From Neopestalotiopsis rosae (taxonomy: Eukaryota; Ascomycota; Sordariomycetes; Amphisphaeriales; Sporocadaceae), in the NCBI GenBank assembly GCA_023078685.1, contig JALGAS010000001.1:6634001-6698000 (forward strand): 64,000 nucleotides of DNA. The letters are read 5' to 3'. A program made the position numbers and the translations under genes. Positions 53,195 through 64,000 of this stretch are shown here, in pieces. Below the pieces are notes generated by a model. That model worked only from the letters and a program-made list of their open reading frames with translations, was not told the DNA's origin and made no database searches. How positions within the stretch are numbered: the stretch's first letter is position 1; every line of letters starts with the position of its first letter.

Positions 53195-54139
53195 TTTGTG
53201 TGTAGATGTGATGTTGACTGCAAGAGTGGGGTTGAGTGATATGTGTGAATATACCTAGATTAGGTAGGTAGATGTACAGATAGGCAGTAGAATGCTTCTG
53301 TGGTCGTGAGATGCCAATGTTATCTTGGCACGAGTTCAAGTGGAGTGAGATAATAGGTGTAAGAGTAAAAGAAGCTTTGTTCGATATCTGCAAGGGGAGC
53401 TGACGTTTTATGTAGGCACACCGTTGAAAGACAAGCTTACAAGAAGCCAACGTGGATGGATGGAAGTAGCTACTACCAACCAGGCCGACCAATCCGACTC
53501 CGCTTTGTTCATTCGATCTAAATTAAGGTTCACCCATCGCCATTCGCTTTAGCTTCCCTCAGCCCTTATTAGCAAGATGCTTGTCGTTGCTGCTGCATCC
53601 TTCAGTGCCTGGTGCGAGGCCTCTTGGCCTTCTTTTCGTAGCTTCGGATCCCTTCGCTTCCCCGCGTGGCAGTGCAACTATGTCGCAATGTAATTCGCCC
53701 CCAACTCGCCATCTGATCTGCCACAGTCAAGCTCAGCCTACCTTCATCACCTGCATGCACAGCAGCTCTGCCCTGATTGCGAATAATCGTACGCGTATTG
53801 CTTGGCTGGTGAATGAGCCACAAAAGTATCGTGAGAATGCGAAGTATGAATTTGAATGCAGACTGTCGGGTTCGCGTTGTTCCCAGGAGTCCAGACAGCC
53901 CTTGTTCAGCTGGAAATTGAAATGCAACTACGTCACTGTAGTTTTACTGCCCCATCTGCCTATTAAGCGCTATACTCTACTACTTTATACTGCGGGGCGC
54001 CGCCACAACGGTTTACTAACTATTGACCCAGCCATAAGTCGAACACTAAATACATGTATTGTCTATACCAAGCACGATAAAAGCAAGTATGAGTCCAATT
54101 CACTATACACTAGATATCTGTAGACATGATTTCCATGTC
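53195..54139. other. Intergenic, no gene supported
   Basis: A 180-codon plus-strand frame at 53581-54123 exists, but its composition is not protein-like. Otherwise nothing seen. Confidence 0.5.
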
Positions 54140-55554
54140 TCACAGCCAGTCTGATAACTTGACTGTCTCTTCTGGAGTCGGTCTTGCCGGATATCCCCAC
54201 ATTGTCCATGGTTCGTCTGGCTTGCGATCCTCGCGAACTTGACCTCTGGATTTTCGTACAGCTTCAAGGCCACGGCGCATCATATCACTTTGATACGATT
54301 TAATCCCCTCGACGGCCGTCGCGCCTTCACCATCTCCGACTTTGTCAATAGCTTCAGCCAACTCTAGAGCATCGCGCATGGCGTGGACTCCTCCGTCGCC
54401 GCGGACTAATGCATTAAGGAAAAAGATGTCAGCTGAGTGAGAAAGCTGAGAGGATCAGGGTTACTTGTAGGACTTGCATGGCGCCATTGGGTGAGCTGCA
54501 TCGCCCAACATGGTAACGCGGCCACTTCCACATTTGACCTCGTGCTCCAAGATCTCAGCATCGCGGAAAGAAAACAAATCGGCCCGCATACCCTCTTCGG
54601 GTGTCAGCTCAATGATTTCGGTAAATTTGTCGTCTAGCTGCTTGCTATATTCGAATGCCTTGTTCAGTCGCTCGGTCTTGGTAGCGTGCCTGGTCCAATG
54701 ATCACTGTCCCCAGTATGCTCATCGGGGATCATCAGATACCAGTAATAATAGCCAGTCTTGCCATCCTCAGAGACCTTGTCGAGCCCTACAAAGATGGAA
54801 AGAGTCTTGCTGTCGCTGACACCTAAGTATGCACTGTGGCTTAGCGATAATTGACGCTCAAACTCGGCCCCAGTGAGAGTCGTCTCTCCCACAATAACGG
54901 CAAACGCGTTGGTTTGGAGAGTTTCCTTGTTCGGCCGGGATATCAAATATTCTCGCACTGGTGATTGTCAACCAAAGCCAAATTGGAAAAAGTGTCGGAT
55001 ATACAATTACCGTAGCTGTTGATGCCATCGGCACCCACGAGAAAGTCACCTGAAGCCTTGGTGCCATCTTGAAAGTGTACAGTCACTCCATCTGCAGCCT
55101 CTTCGATCTTCATCGCCTGCTTGTCGTAAGTGATGGGGATATTAGTGGCTAGCCATCGACGCATGCGATTTCGATTTGCTCGCAGCACGGGAGTGTCCTC
55201 GGAGCCAGTCACGGCTAGGCGGAGGCCATTCACGTAGCAGGCAGACTGCGAGGGCAATTTCAATGGTTGCAGATGATTCACAGCCAGTTCAATGGGCGAA
55301 AGATCGTCTGGTACACCAGCCCGGATTTCGTCCAGAATACTATGTGGAGGTGAGCCGATGTTCAGAGGTGATATCTATGCTCAAGCAACACCGTATCTGT
55401 GCACACCAAGAGCCCAGCCCTGTTGCCTAGCATCTGCGTGCGCGTCTCGCTCAAAGATTTCGAAATCGATACCTCGCTTGCGTAGACCTTGTGCCAGCAA
55501 GAGACCGCCTAGTCCAGCTCCGACTATGAGAACATGTGGCTTTGTGGAAGTCAT
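54140..55554 (-). CDS. FAD-dependent monooxygenase, copy B, with two non-standard introns
   Basis: FAD_binding_3-type hydroxylase, 410 residues if spliced as exons 55554-55397, 55339-55011, 54957-54478 and 54405-54140. Motifs: PHVLIVGAGLGGLLLAQGLR at the start, GWALGVH, VLRANRNRMRRWLAT, the DG motif FLVGADGINSY, and GD motif VTMLGDAAHPMAPFRGDGGV created by intron 3. Exon phases match copy A (7038-8471) exactly. Intron 1 has no GT donor in the right phase: the expected site reads ATACGG, so it is an AT-AG intron or a mutated GTACGG. If retained, translation stops within a few codons after GVHRYGVA. Intron 3 uses a GC donor (GCAAGT), a known rare class. So the gene may be intact but inefficiently spliced, or recently silenced. 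Substrate unknown. Confidence 0.75.
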
Positions 55555-57397
55555 GATTCCAAAGTTCGAAAGATAGAGCTGCTGACTTTCAGAGCAATTG
55601 CAATGGAGGACACCATGACACTGGCTTCCTTGCTGCCAACAGCAGATTTATATCCAAATCCGTAAAGAGTTGCGATCTTGCCAGAACTGACCATAATCGG
55701 CCCTTGTGTAAAATTTCATGACACATGGCTTACATGTCGTCCGTCCGTATTCACCAGATAGGATCGGCGAACCCATCGGCGAGCTGTTTTGGGCACGCCG
55801 GGACGGGGTAGTCTAACATTTATAGTAGCTCCGCGGATCCGGCATGTGGCTCAGACGCTCTACAAATGTCGTAAGACGGCCACACATGCTAGCCAAATTG
55901 CGGCGAAGGAAAACAATACATTGTGCAATTCTTTTCAGTGCTTTTCAAAAGATATGCAATTGGGTGATTGTGCTGAGTCCCGTCAACAGCAAATGTCGTC
56001 TAGCCAAACGTTTTCGACTGAGCCGCCGGAGCTATGTACCTCTGGACCGACTTATCATAGATACGTTCCACGCTACCCGATGATTTAAATGGTTGATACG
56101 TAGTTTTCCATTGATCCACATACAATTATTGTATAATATTGTGTCGCAAGTGACTCATCAACGACGAGAACTAGACATTTTCCCTGAAGAATTACATGGA
56201 TCTCAACTCACAAGACTCAAGCTCGGACACTCTATCAACGGTTTACAGTGTAGCGCACCGTTAGCAGGGCTGGGTGTCCATTAGGCTGCGCGCCAGGCGC
56301 TTCCCTAACCCCTGAAACCTCCAGAAGTGAAGCGGGGCATAGCTTTTAAGCTGGTGTTCGGGCTTTAGCGACAACTGTACGTGGTCGTATGCAACCGCTA
56401 AAACGGCAGGGAAACCTGGATTTCAAGATCGCCAAGCATCAAAGAACAACCAAAGAACAGCTGAACCAACGAAACAACAATCCGGGATGGATCTGGATGA
56501 GGCTGGTTAGGTTGCATGCCATATCGGACCCAGGAGAAGAGAGAGAAGAGCATGGATTGGTGGAGAGGCTAAGGTTTATGTACGTAGTCGGTGGTTGGAT
56601 AAACTCCATGCGTGATGCCGAAGCCTAAATTGTTGTTGTTTTGGCACCTTTTTTCTCTTATGATGCGCGTTCTTTTGGCGTTGTTGTTGACTTGCGCCAA
56701 TTGAGCCTTGACAAGCTCCCGAAGCCCCTCCTCATCAGTCTGCTCTTTTGGTCTGAAGAGGACCAAGTAGATACCCCAAACAGAACAAAAGAAGCAAGTA
56801 CCTACCTGGGCTCGGGGCCAATTGATTGGAAGTCAATTGATGATTGAAACAAAACAGCCACGCTACCAGTGCAAAGAAAACATTACGAGCTCTCACCTTT
56901 ACAGCTAGCTCTAGTGAGAAATCGACTGCGTTGGTTGAAGTTTATCACTACACCCACTAAACCGTTCTGATGTCACCTCTGCACGACTCATGATGTATGC
57001 TATTTGACTGATTCATCCATTCGTACCTGTATCGAAAACCAAGTCATCAAAGTAAAAAGAATTAAGGGAGACAAGCCCACGAATTGCACAGCTCAACATA
57101 CGCCCACGTACACGTACTTACCTACAGTACATACATACATACATTACAGCACACTGCACGGGTATCAATCGTAAATGCATTAGGAATCCACCCTCCCCCT
57201 AGCTCTGCGCCTGCATGTCCACCAAACCCTGTCGCTCGCATTGAATCGATCTGAAGCCCAACGCGCCGACCAGGGGGGAGAAGCAAAAAATAGAAGGGAA
57301 CGACGACGGTTACAACCAGGAACATCATTCGAAACCTACCTACCCAAAGAGACAAGAATTGCCACCGAATGCATGAAGTCCAATACACGACGATTCC
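55555..57397. other. Intergenic; long leader of the Mto1/ApsB gene likely
   Basis: No supported protein gene in 1.8 kb. The last part is probably the leader of the large gene downstream. It includes the microsatellite at 57128-57144. Confidence 0.5.
57128..57144. repeat. Short TACA-type microsatellite
   Basis: Four copies of a four-base unit (TACA) plus one T in the probable leader of the downstream gene. Confidence 0.85.
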
Positions 57398-60300
57398 ATG
57401 GATGAAGACGAGAGCCACGTCGGCGCTCGCTCCCAGTCGCTGGCCCAGTCGCTCGCCCTCAGGGTCGAAGCGCCTCCTGAGGACGACAGCTACGATGTCG
57501 GCGACTCCTCGGACGCGCATGCCGACTCCATGACGGAGGAGCAGCGCCTTCGAGCCCACCTGCTGCAGGATGTCGAGTCCAGCTTCGTGCCTCCCGTGTC
57601 GCCAGTTAGGGTAGCTGGTCCCGAGGGCGGAGTTGACGATACCTTCATGTTTGACGCATCGGCCTCTTCCAAGAAGCCGCCAAGTCAGCTACGAGAATCG
57701 CGTCACAACGACCACAATGGAGATGCAGACCACGGCGCAGAGCCCTCAGAGGAGGGAGCAAGAGCAGGAAGAAGCGAGGCATCTGCGACGGAAACGGAGA
57801 ATCCACACGAAATACGCAGTACGACACCGGCAACAGCGACTGCATCAGAGCCAGACGAGGAGAGAGATATGGATCACGACTCATACACTGGCGACAGTCA
57901 CGACGGCTCCCATCTGACTCGACAAAACACTCATGATGAGTCCGGCTTGCCAGCTCAGAATATCTCCAGCGCCACGCCGTCAAGTCCACTACCAGAACAT
58001 GCCGACCATACCGATCACTCTCTCGATACCTCTGAACGTGGCAATACGACCGCCTCCCTCGAAACCCTATCGTCTTCTCCAACCGCCGCCGCTGCTGCAA
58101 GGTCGATTTCGAGAGCAATCTCCATGGCTAGTCAACATACCGCCTCGGGGGAGGAATACGGCACGAGCGATGCTGGCCATTCGATATCTCGAGACAGTTC
58201 AAGACTTAGATTACCTTGGGGAGATCATTCCTATTCGGCAGGCGCGTCAAGTCGAGGAGACCGAACTGCTGAGTTAGACCGTCAAAAGACGTCGGTTGAC
58301 GCTGGAAACACGCCAGGAGCAGCACTCCGATCGGAAAACCGACCCAAGTATCTGCGCAGTAGACATGCTAGCCAAAGGTCATCTGTGTCTTCTTACTCTG
58401 CGGAAGAGGATGGTTCCAGCGACAACACGGTCGGTCTCAGCACGGATTTCGCTATTCAATCTGGGGGCGCTGTCTCAACCGGCCTCATGCCACGGAGTCT
58501 CAGCAATGTCCTCTCCCGATCGGTGAGCATGGGAAGCTGGGCCTCTGGGCCTGATGACTATCCCGACACCATTCGGACATTGGAACCGCTGGAGCCTCTA
58601 GAGGAGATTGATGGGTCACCAGACAGAGCTGGAAAGGTGAACGGCAGTGAAGATAATCTGGCAACACCAAAGGCAACCAAAAGCAACGGGCTCGTACCGC
58701 CTACCGACACAGTTATTGCAAATCACGTTCGGAATGTAGAGGTGCCCGAGTCCCTGGCGATCGAGTACAAGACCAAGAACGGTCTGGAAACACCAATTAA
58801 ACCTTTTCGAAAGACCATGGCCGACTTCACTCCCGGGCCAGGAACTGCCTCGAAGAATGGAAGAAGCATGACCTTGAAAGAGCAGTCAAGTACCATTGAA
58901 CGACTGTCCAAGGAGAACTTTGATCTCAAACTCAAGGTCATGTTCCTGTCCGATCGACTGGACAAGCTCTCTGAGGAAGGTGTTAAGGAAATGGTTTCGG
59001 AGAATGTTACGCTCAAGACCCAATTGGCAAAGCTGCAACGCGACAATAAAGGGCTACGTCGAGCGAATAAGGATCTCGAACAGCGATTACTTGATGAGGC
59101 GGATACCCGGCCTAGTACTGCCAAGAGTGGCTATTCATCGGATGGTCAAACAGAATCGCCCGATGACGACGAGAGAGAAGAAGAACTTTTGTACCTGCGG
59201 GAGCGTGTTGAGGAACAGATAACAGAAATCGAACGCCTGAGAAGCGAGAACATGACCAACCAAGCAGACAAGAGGCGACTCGCTGAGACGGTCAAGGCAA
59301 TGGGAGATCAGGCCGGCGAACGCATGGGCAACAGCCTAGGCCGCGAGGAAGAGGCTGACGTGTTCAAGGATCTTCTGGAACAAGAAACTGCCCGCCGCGA
59401 ACAAACCGATGACGATAACCGAAGACTCAATGAGGAGATTTTCCGTCTCAAGCAAGAGCTCAACATGGTCCATGGTGGTCCTGCAGGGTCTACCAGTGGC
59501 GGCTCTGGAGGCATGCACCACACAACCAATATCTACAACATAACCAGAAAGGCCAAAGCATTATCACCGACTAGATCGCGCCCCATGTCAGGACTCTCTG
59601 GAGACGTGGACCTCCAATCCATGAGCCAGTCCAGCACACTTGTGGAAGATCTTCGCCGAGAGAGTGAGCAGTTGCGACACGAAAACGCTGAGCTCAGGAG
59701 AGAAGTGGGCGCTCAAACCTCCATGCTTACATCGCGTAATCGTGAGAAGGAGAGACTGTATCAAGAAATTGAAGACTTGAAACTGGCCCAACGACGTAAT
59801 GCGCCGTCAACCATTGATACACTACTGGACAGATCTGCATCTCGAGCCGGCGGCCATGAGAGATCTCAGTCGAGAATAAGTGCCCGAACGCGACTCACAA
59901 TGGCTGCCGAGGACCCAGGACGCGAAGAGATGGAAAACAAGCTCGCCGAGCACCGTGACAAGATCAACGAACTCAGGTTGCAGAACCAGGAACTCCAACG
60001 TGAACTCGAGACTTGCATGGAAGATTTCGAGATTGCTTGTGAAGGCAAGAAGGAAGCCGAAGGGGCTCTCATGAGCGTGCAGGATGAGCTCGATAACGCT
60101 ATGAACGATCTGATCGCTTTCCAAAACGAGCGAGATGAGGCACTGCAAGAGGCTTCGGAAATCGAAACCAAGTTCAACGATTTGCGGCAGGAAGCGCAAG
60201 AGGAGATAGTGGCCCTCGAGCAATTTTCCGATCAACAAGCCGAAGAAAAGCAACAAATCGAGCTGGAATTGCAAGAGTCGACTGACAATTTCAATGCGTT

Positions 60301-62098
60301 ACAAGAAGAAATGCACAAGCTTAGTGAAGCATTCATGCGTCTCGAAGATGAAACAGAGCAGAAGTATCGACGGATCGAACAGCTTGAGGCAGAAGTTGCC
60401 GACAGCAATAAGGAGTTCGAAGAATTGGAAGCCAAGCTCGTCGAATCCAATGATAAAGCCAACCGGCTCGGCGTTCAACAGGAGTCCAGTCAAGGCGAGA
60501 TTGCATTCTTGCGTGAGGAGCAAGAAGCCGACAAGATACGCATCGGCGACCTGGAAGCCGCTGTTGCCAATGCTGAACAAAGCCTTCGCGAAGAGCGCGA
60601 TCGTGCGAAGGAGCTGGACCAGAGACTTGCAAATGAAAGACGACAACGCGAGATGATCGCCACGCGGGAGAAGGAGGAGGTTCAGCGATTTGTCAATGAA
60701 CAGAATAGAGACCTGGCTACGGCTAAAGACGAGGCACGACGTCTGCGTAAGAATTTGACGAGTCGTGAAGTCGAGGCTGCCGAGTGGAAGGAGAGGCTCC
60801 ACGAGCTTGAAAACAATTTGCGCGAGGCGTTGGGTGATCTCAATGGCACTAGGTCCAGTCTACTTAAGTCGATAGCCAAGGTCCAGAAAGACTTGGAGAC
60901 CACGGTCCGCGAACTCGACACGACCAAGGCATCTGTGCTGGAGAAGGATCGCATCATCAAACAGCGAGATGCATTACTCGAATCACACGGTCTGGAGGGT
61001 AAGAAGCTTGCCGAGCTGTTGGACAAGGAGCGCCAAGCTCATCGCAACACCAAGAATTCGTACGAGACGTTCCAGCGAACCCACCAGCATGTCTCCCGTA
61101 CCGTCACGAATCAAGACACTCGCATTGTTGAGCTAGAGTCCTCGCGATCTACTGATAAGAAGAGGCTTGCTCAATTAGAGAACAACTTTAAGGATCAGTT
61201 GACAGAGCGCAACAATCTTCTCTTGGTTCTATGGACCAAATTATCCGCGGTCTGTGGCACCGACTGGGCTCATTCCCATAGCTTGATTAATGGTCGGGCA
61301 CTACCGAGCTTGGAGGCAGTAGCAACAATGCTGCCCGGGTTCAGCAAGAACCTTCTCGCCGCTGTCAAGCACATTGAGTCTGTCATTGGCGGATTCCAGA
61401 CTCGCATTAAGGGTGTTGAGAAGGATCTCTGGAAGGAGTACCAGACGTTGGAGAACAGCTTGGATCTGCGATCCAAGAAGCTCGATCGTCTCGAGTCCAT
61501 CGTGCGCAATGGTGTCGTTGCTGGCGATTTCTCCGCAACTGCCCGAATCTCTCAACTTGAAGCTGCAATTCGCGCTCTCAAGATTGAAAATGCTACCTTA
61601 ATGAGAGCCAATGATGCTAAGACCAGGGCGGTTGGTGGCTACTTTGACTGGCGCGGAGATGGCGATGGCAAGGGAGATGTAGATGAGTACGGCAGCCCGT
61701 CTCCGCACATTCCTACCGGTCCAATTAAGAAGAGGCCTGGCGATGGTGAGACTGAAAGTCCACGAAAATCCAGCCTGACTACTACTAAGAGTAAGACGTC
61801 CCATCTTGAGGCCACATCAAGCTCGAAATCAAGGACAGATACCATGAGCCGTAGCTCATCAACCCACGCGCGCGGCGGGGCGCCGGAATACGAACCTACC
61901 GGTAGCAGCAGCACAGGCAATGACGGGGATACCAAATGGATGTTCAGACTCCGAGAACTCGAGTACAAACTCAAGCAGGAGCGGGAAGCGCGCAACATGG
62001 ACCGATCTGCCGCCAAGCAGAGGATACTCGAGGGCGAGCGGCAGAAGGACGAGCTCGTGGCTGAACTCGTCAGGGCCAAAAGGAGGGGCGGGGAATAG
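57398..62098 (+). CDS. apsB: Microtubule organiser Mto1/ApsB (CM1-domain protein)
   Basis: Gamma-tubulin complex tether at spindle pole bodies and septal or cytoplasmic organising centres. ApsB mutants of Aspergillus lose nuclear positioning. Single exon, 1566 residues, ATG at 57398. Residues 1-470 are Ser/Thr/Asp-rich and disordered. The centrosomin motif 1 (CM1), which recruits gamma-tubulin complexes, is at about 474-560: MADFTPGPGTASKNGRSMTL followed by KEQSSTIERLSKENFDLKLK. From about 560 to 1370 it is nearly continuous coiled coil with a Gly/Ser gap near 700 (GPAGSTSGGSGG). The C-terminus (about 1513-1562: WMFRLRELEYKLKQEREARN) fits the Mto2-binding region of Mto1. Length and order match the ApsB/Mto1 family. 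Confidence 0.92.
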   Translation: MDEDESHVGARSQSLAQSLALRVEAPPEDDSYDVGDSSDAHADSMTEEQRLRAHLLQDVESSFVPPVSPVRVAGPEGGVDDTFMFDASASSKKPPSQLRESRHNDHNGDADHGAEPSEEGARAGRSEASATETENPHEIRSTTPATATASEPDEERDMDHDSYTGDSHDGSHLTRQNTHDESGLPAQNISSATPSSPLPEHADHTDHSLDTSERGNTTASLETLSSSPTAAAAARSISRAISMASQHTASGEEYGTSDAGHSISRDSSRLRLPWGDHSYSAGASSRGDRTAELDRQKTSVDAGNTPGAALRSENRPKYLRSRHASQRSSVSSYSAEEDGSSDNTVGLSTDFAIQSGGAVSTGLMPRSLSNVLSRSVSMGSWASGPDDYPDTIRTLEPLEPLEEIDGSPDRAGKVNGSEDNLATPKATKSNGLVPPTDTVIANHVRNVEVPESLAIEYKTKNGLETPIKPFRKTMADFTPGPGTASKNGRSMTLKEQSSTIERLSKENFDLKLKVMFLSDRLDKLSEEGVKEMVSENVTLKTQLAKLQRDNKGLRRANKDLEQRLLDEADTRPSTAKSGYSSDGQTESPDDDEREEELLYLRERVEEQITEIERLRSENMTNQADKRRLAETVKAMGDQAGERMGNSLGREEEADVFKDLLEQETARREQTDDDNRRLNEEIFRLKQELNMVHGGPAGSTSGGSGGMHHTTNIYNITRKAKALSPTRSRPMSGLSGDVDLQSMSQSSTLVEDLRRESEQLRHENAELRREVGAQTSMLTSRNREKERLYQEIEDLKLAQRRNAPSTIDTLLDRSASRAGGHERSQSRISARTRLTMAAEDPGREEMENKLAEHRDKINELRLQNQELQRELETCMEDFEIACEGKKEAEGALMSVQDELDNAMNDLIAFQNERDEALQEASEIETKFNDLRQEAQEEIVALEQFSDQQAEEKQQIELELQESTDNFNALQEEMHKLSEAFMRLEDETEQKYRRIEQLEAEVADSNKEFEELEAKLVESNDKANRLGVQQESSQGEIAFLREEQEADKIRIGDLEAAVANAEQSLREERDRAKELDQRLANERRQREMIATREKEEVQRFVNEQNRDLATAKDEARRLRKNLTSREVEAAEWKERLHELENNLREALGDLNGTRSSLLKSIAKVQKDLETTVRELDTTKASVLEKDRIIKQRDALLESHGLEGKKLAELLDKERQAHRNTKNSYETFQRTHQHVSRTVTNQDTRIVELESSRSTDKKRLAQLENNFKDQLTERNNLLLVLWTKLSAVCGTDWAHSHSLINGRALPSLEAVATMLPGFSKNLLAAVKHIESVIGGFQTRIKGVEKDLWKEYQTLENSLDLRSKKLDRLESIVRNGVVAGDFSATARISQLEAAIRALKIENATLMRANDAKTRAVGGYFDWRGDGDGKGDVDEYGSPSPHIPTGPIKKRPGDGETESPRKSSLTTTKSKTSHLEATSSSKSRTDTMSRSSSTHARGGAPEYEPTGSSSTGNDGDTKWMFRLRELEYKLKQEREARNMDRSAAKQRILEGERQKDELVAELVRAKRRGGE

Positions 62099-64000
62099 AA
62101 GGGCCCTCGTTCGTCTTCTGTTCGTCATTCCATTGGGGTTCTCAAGCATAAGTTCTCGGCGTTGTTAAAGGGCAAACGCGATCACGACCACGAGCATTAA
62201 AAATCAAGGAATACTCACTAGAATTGGAGTCACTGGAGTTTGGCAAAGTATGACTTGAACCACATTGAAGCCCAAAGATTTCGGATAGGAGTCTCAAGGA
62301 TGGTGCTTTTTTGTATCAAGCCTGCATCATAAGTCTTCAGGTTCAGTTCAACTTGTATGTCACGACGGCGTTTTTTATCATTTCCGTTTCGTGGGAGGGA
62401 AGTTTATTATGGGCCTTCTTGTCTGCTGAACCTTGAAGCGAACGTTGAATTTTCTGTTACAAAGAATTGATTGATGATTTACAGTCCATACGAGGGATAT
62501 TTACGATTGAAAACATGTGTTTCTGAGACTTTACAGGTCATCCCCGAAATCAATCAGATTAAGCCAAGTTATGCTTAAGACGAAGAATATCTACACCATT
62601 CACGACGGCGCCCCTTGTTCCTTGATGTCTTATACAGATGACAGACAAGGTCTCCTGCTTCAGCCATAAGGCCCGCGCTAGGCCTGAAGGAGACGAAATT
62701 AAATGTTGTTGGTCTCATTTTGGCGGCGCGCGACTCCACCTCAAGGCTCACTCAGCCTTAACTGAGTCGGGGTGGTGGTCGATACCGCGAACCTGGGACT
62801 CGGGAGGAGAGGGACGTGAGAAGTAGACAAGAAATGATGGGTAGGCGATATTCAGACCCAAAGGCCAAAGGGATTTGTTCTAGATTTCCTCTGCGTCGGC
62901 GCATTCAAAAATGAAAGTTGAATAGGTAGATTTGTAACTGTACACCGTGATCAAAGTTGCTACCGACAGGCTAGAGCAGAGACCTTTGAACTCGGAGTAT
63001 ATCCGCTGCAAACCCGGTAATCCTAATGGAGGACACTAGCCAGAGACCCTGACAACGCATCTTCTTATATACCCATGGTCATCAGTTTGCGCGGTCGTCT
63101 GATACTTGGTCCTGCTTGAAAGGAACGATAGAAGTCGTCATGAGTAAGTCTCGAGGATAAATGAAAGCCGGACGCAATGGACTTGATATCTATGTTGAAA
63201 TTGGCTGAAGAGATGCAAGATAAGACAGTCTCGGTTTCGTTCCTCGACCCCGATTGTGCTGGCCCTATCATGGAGATTTTGCTGGAGATCATGGCCTGTC
63301 TAGCGGCCACGGTGAGCTTGGGGGCCCCTGACATTGTAAGCTAAAAAGTCGTCCAAGGATTCAGGAGACTCCGCAGCATTATCGGTGAAAAGGACATGAT
63401 TGGCTCATCATCATCAGCTCTCCAACGGGTCTGTATCCATTGACTGGCATTGCTGTGCCAAGTCGTGCCTTTTTGGCCCTTTTCTCATTTGCGCTCATGC
63501 TGACGGGACGGGATAGCTGCATGGCGTCGTCACTGTGTGGAAGCTCGGCCGGCCTACCAAGAGCCAGGACTGAAGATTGAGGGACCCTCGGCACCGGGGG
63601 CAAGAAAGATATAATTAGCGAGTACTGAAGCTAGCAGGTTACACAGCAGTAGAGTGAAAAAGAAAAAGAAAGTAGGATCGAAGATGCCTTGTCAGGTGGA
63701 TTTGATTTCGGTTTCCCTCTACAAGGTGTCGGCGCGGACCTAACGATTTTTGTCTGTCCGGATAGCAGAAGGTCCGTCGCTACTTTCCCAGCCGGTACTT
63801 CACTTCCTCTTTGGTCGAATTGCACTTCATCCGTTCTTTTTTCCTCTTCCTCCTTCCTCTTTGGCTTCCGGATCACAAAGTCAAATAGGAAAGACGCTGC
63901 AGAACAGGGCCTAACAGTGAGGCTGCCCGGTACACGATGGCAAGCCATGGAGGCCTGCACGAGCAGCCCGGCCTCGAAGTGAACCATCAAGCCGGCCTAG
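62099..64000. other. No supported gene to the right edge
   Basis: About 1.9 kb with only short frames of poor coding character on both strands. The first few hundred bases are the 3' flank of apsB. The remainder may be promoter for a gene beyond the window. Confidence 0.5.

Noticed and set aside
53581..54123. 180-codon plus-strand frame next to monooxygenase copy B
   Set aside because: No domain, irregular composition, no conserved motif. Treated as chance.
62638..62826. Imperfect inverted repeat and short frame right of apsB
   Set aside because: Arms are interrupted and short; the frame has no coding character.
1..64000. CRISPR arrays, insertion sequences, complete transposons or viral genes
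   Set aside because: No regular spacer repeats, transposase, reverse transcriptase or integrase frames were seen; the genome is fungal.

Overview
The window reads as nuclear DNA of a filamentous ascomycete (Pezizomycotina, most likely Sordariomycetes/Hypocreales). The reasons are short spliceosomal introns of about 50 to 80 bases with GTRNGT-type donors and CTAAC/CTGAC-type branch sites, a gene density of about one per 2.5 kb, and fungus-specific families: Zn2Cys6 regulator, DUF6594 protein, Mto1/ApsB, Sulfotransfer_4, an ankyrin-type protein with a Cys-rich motif, and a mitochondrial J protein. I rebuilt exons by eye. Splice sites are supported by frame continuity and family motifs, not by transcripts, and single coordinates may be off by a base.

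Region 1 (1-13 kb) is accessory. It holds an unrecognised broken exon at the left edge, two FAD monooxygenases on the minus strand, a Zn2Cys6 regulator, an SRPBCC-like gene broken by an in-frame TGA, a GNAT acetyltransferase, an MBL-fold lactonase-like hydrolase and a carboxylesterase relic. It looks like the tailoring and regulatory end of a small, partly decayed metabolic cluster. No polyketide synthase, peptide synthetase or terpene synthase backbone is visible.

Region 2 (13.7-20.4 kb) has a secreted protein with three cysteine-rich PAN/apple-like repeats, then the housekeeping pair msh2 (minus) and trm10 (plus), which share a 424-base divergent promoter.

Region 3 (21.2-27.4 kb) has a roughly 1205-residue four-exon protein (STAND-type N-terminal segment, long helical part, ankyrin-like part, Cys-rich motif, basic tail), a Sulfotransfer_4 protein and a Yvh1-like phosphatase without its usual zinc tail.

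Region 4 (28.7-53.2 kb) is mostly conserved: DHH1 helicase, a J protein, an APT-like hydrolase, a glyoxalase-like protein, a delta-9 desaturase with cytochrome b5 tail, a small secreted protein, mitochondrial GatB, a DUF6594 membrane protein, a DEDDh exonuclease, an arylamine N-acetyltransferase and a glycine-zipper Q/G/Y-rich protein. Within it sit a frameshifted MYND gene overlapping an RNase H-like gene whose catalytic residues look lost, a dehydrogenase relic and a tRNA-like Pol III element.

Region 5 (54-64 kb) has a third FAD monooxygenase, a paralogue of the one at 7-8.5 kb with the same four-exon structure but two unusual splice donors, then the 1566-residue microtubule organiser Mto1/ApsB, and about 1.9 kb with no gene I can support.

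I see no convincing new multi-gene system. The best leads are the STAND/ankyrin/Cys-rich protein, the inactivated RNase H-like protein, the FAD monooxygenase paralogues with aberrant introns, and the run of genes each broken by one or two bases.
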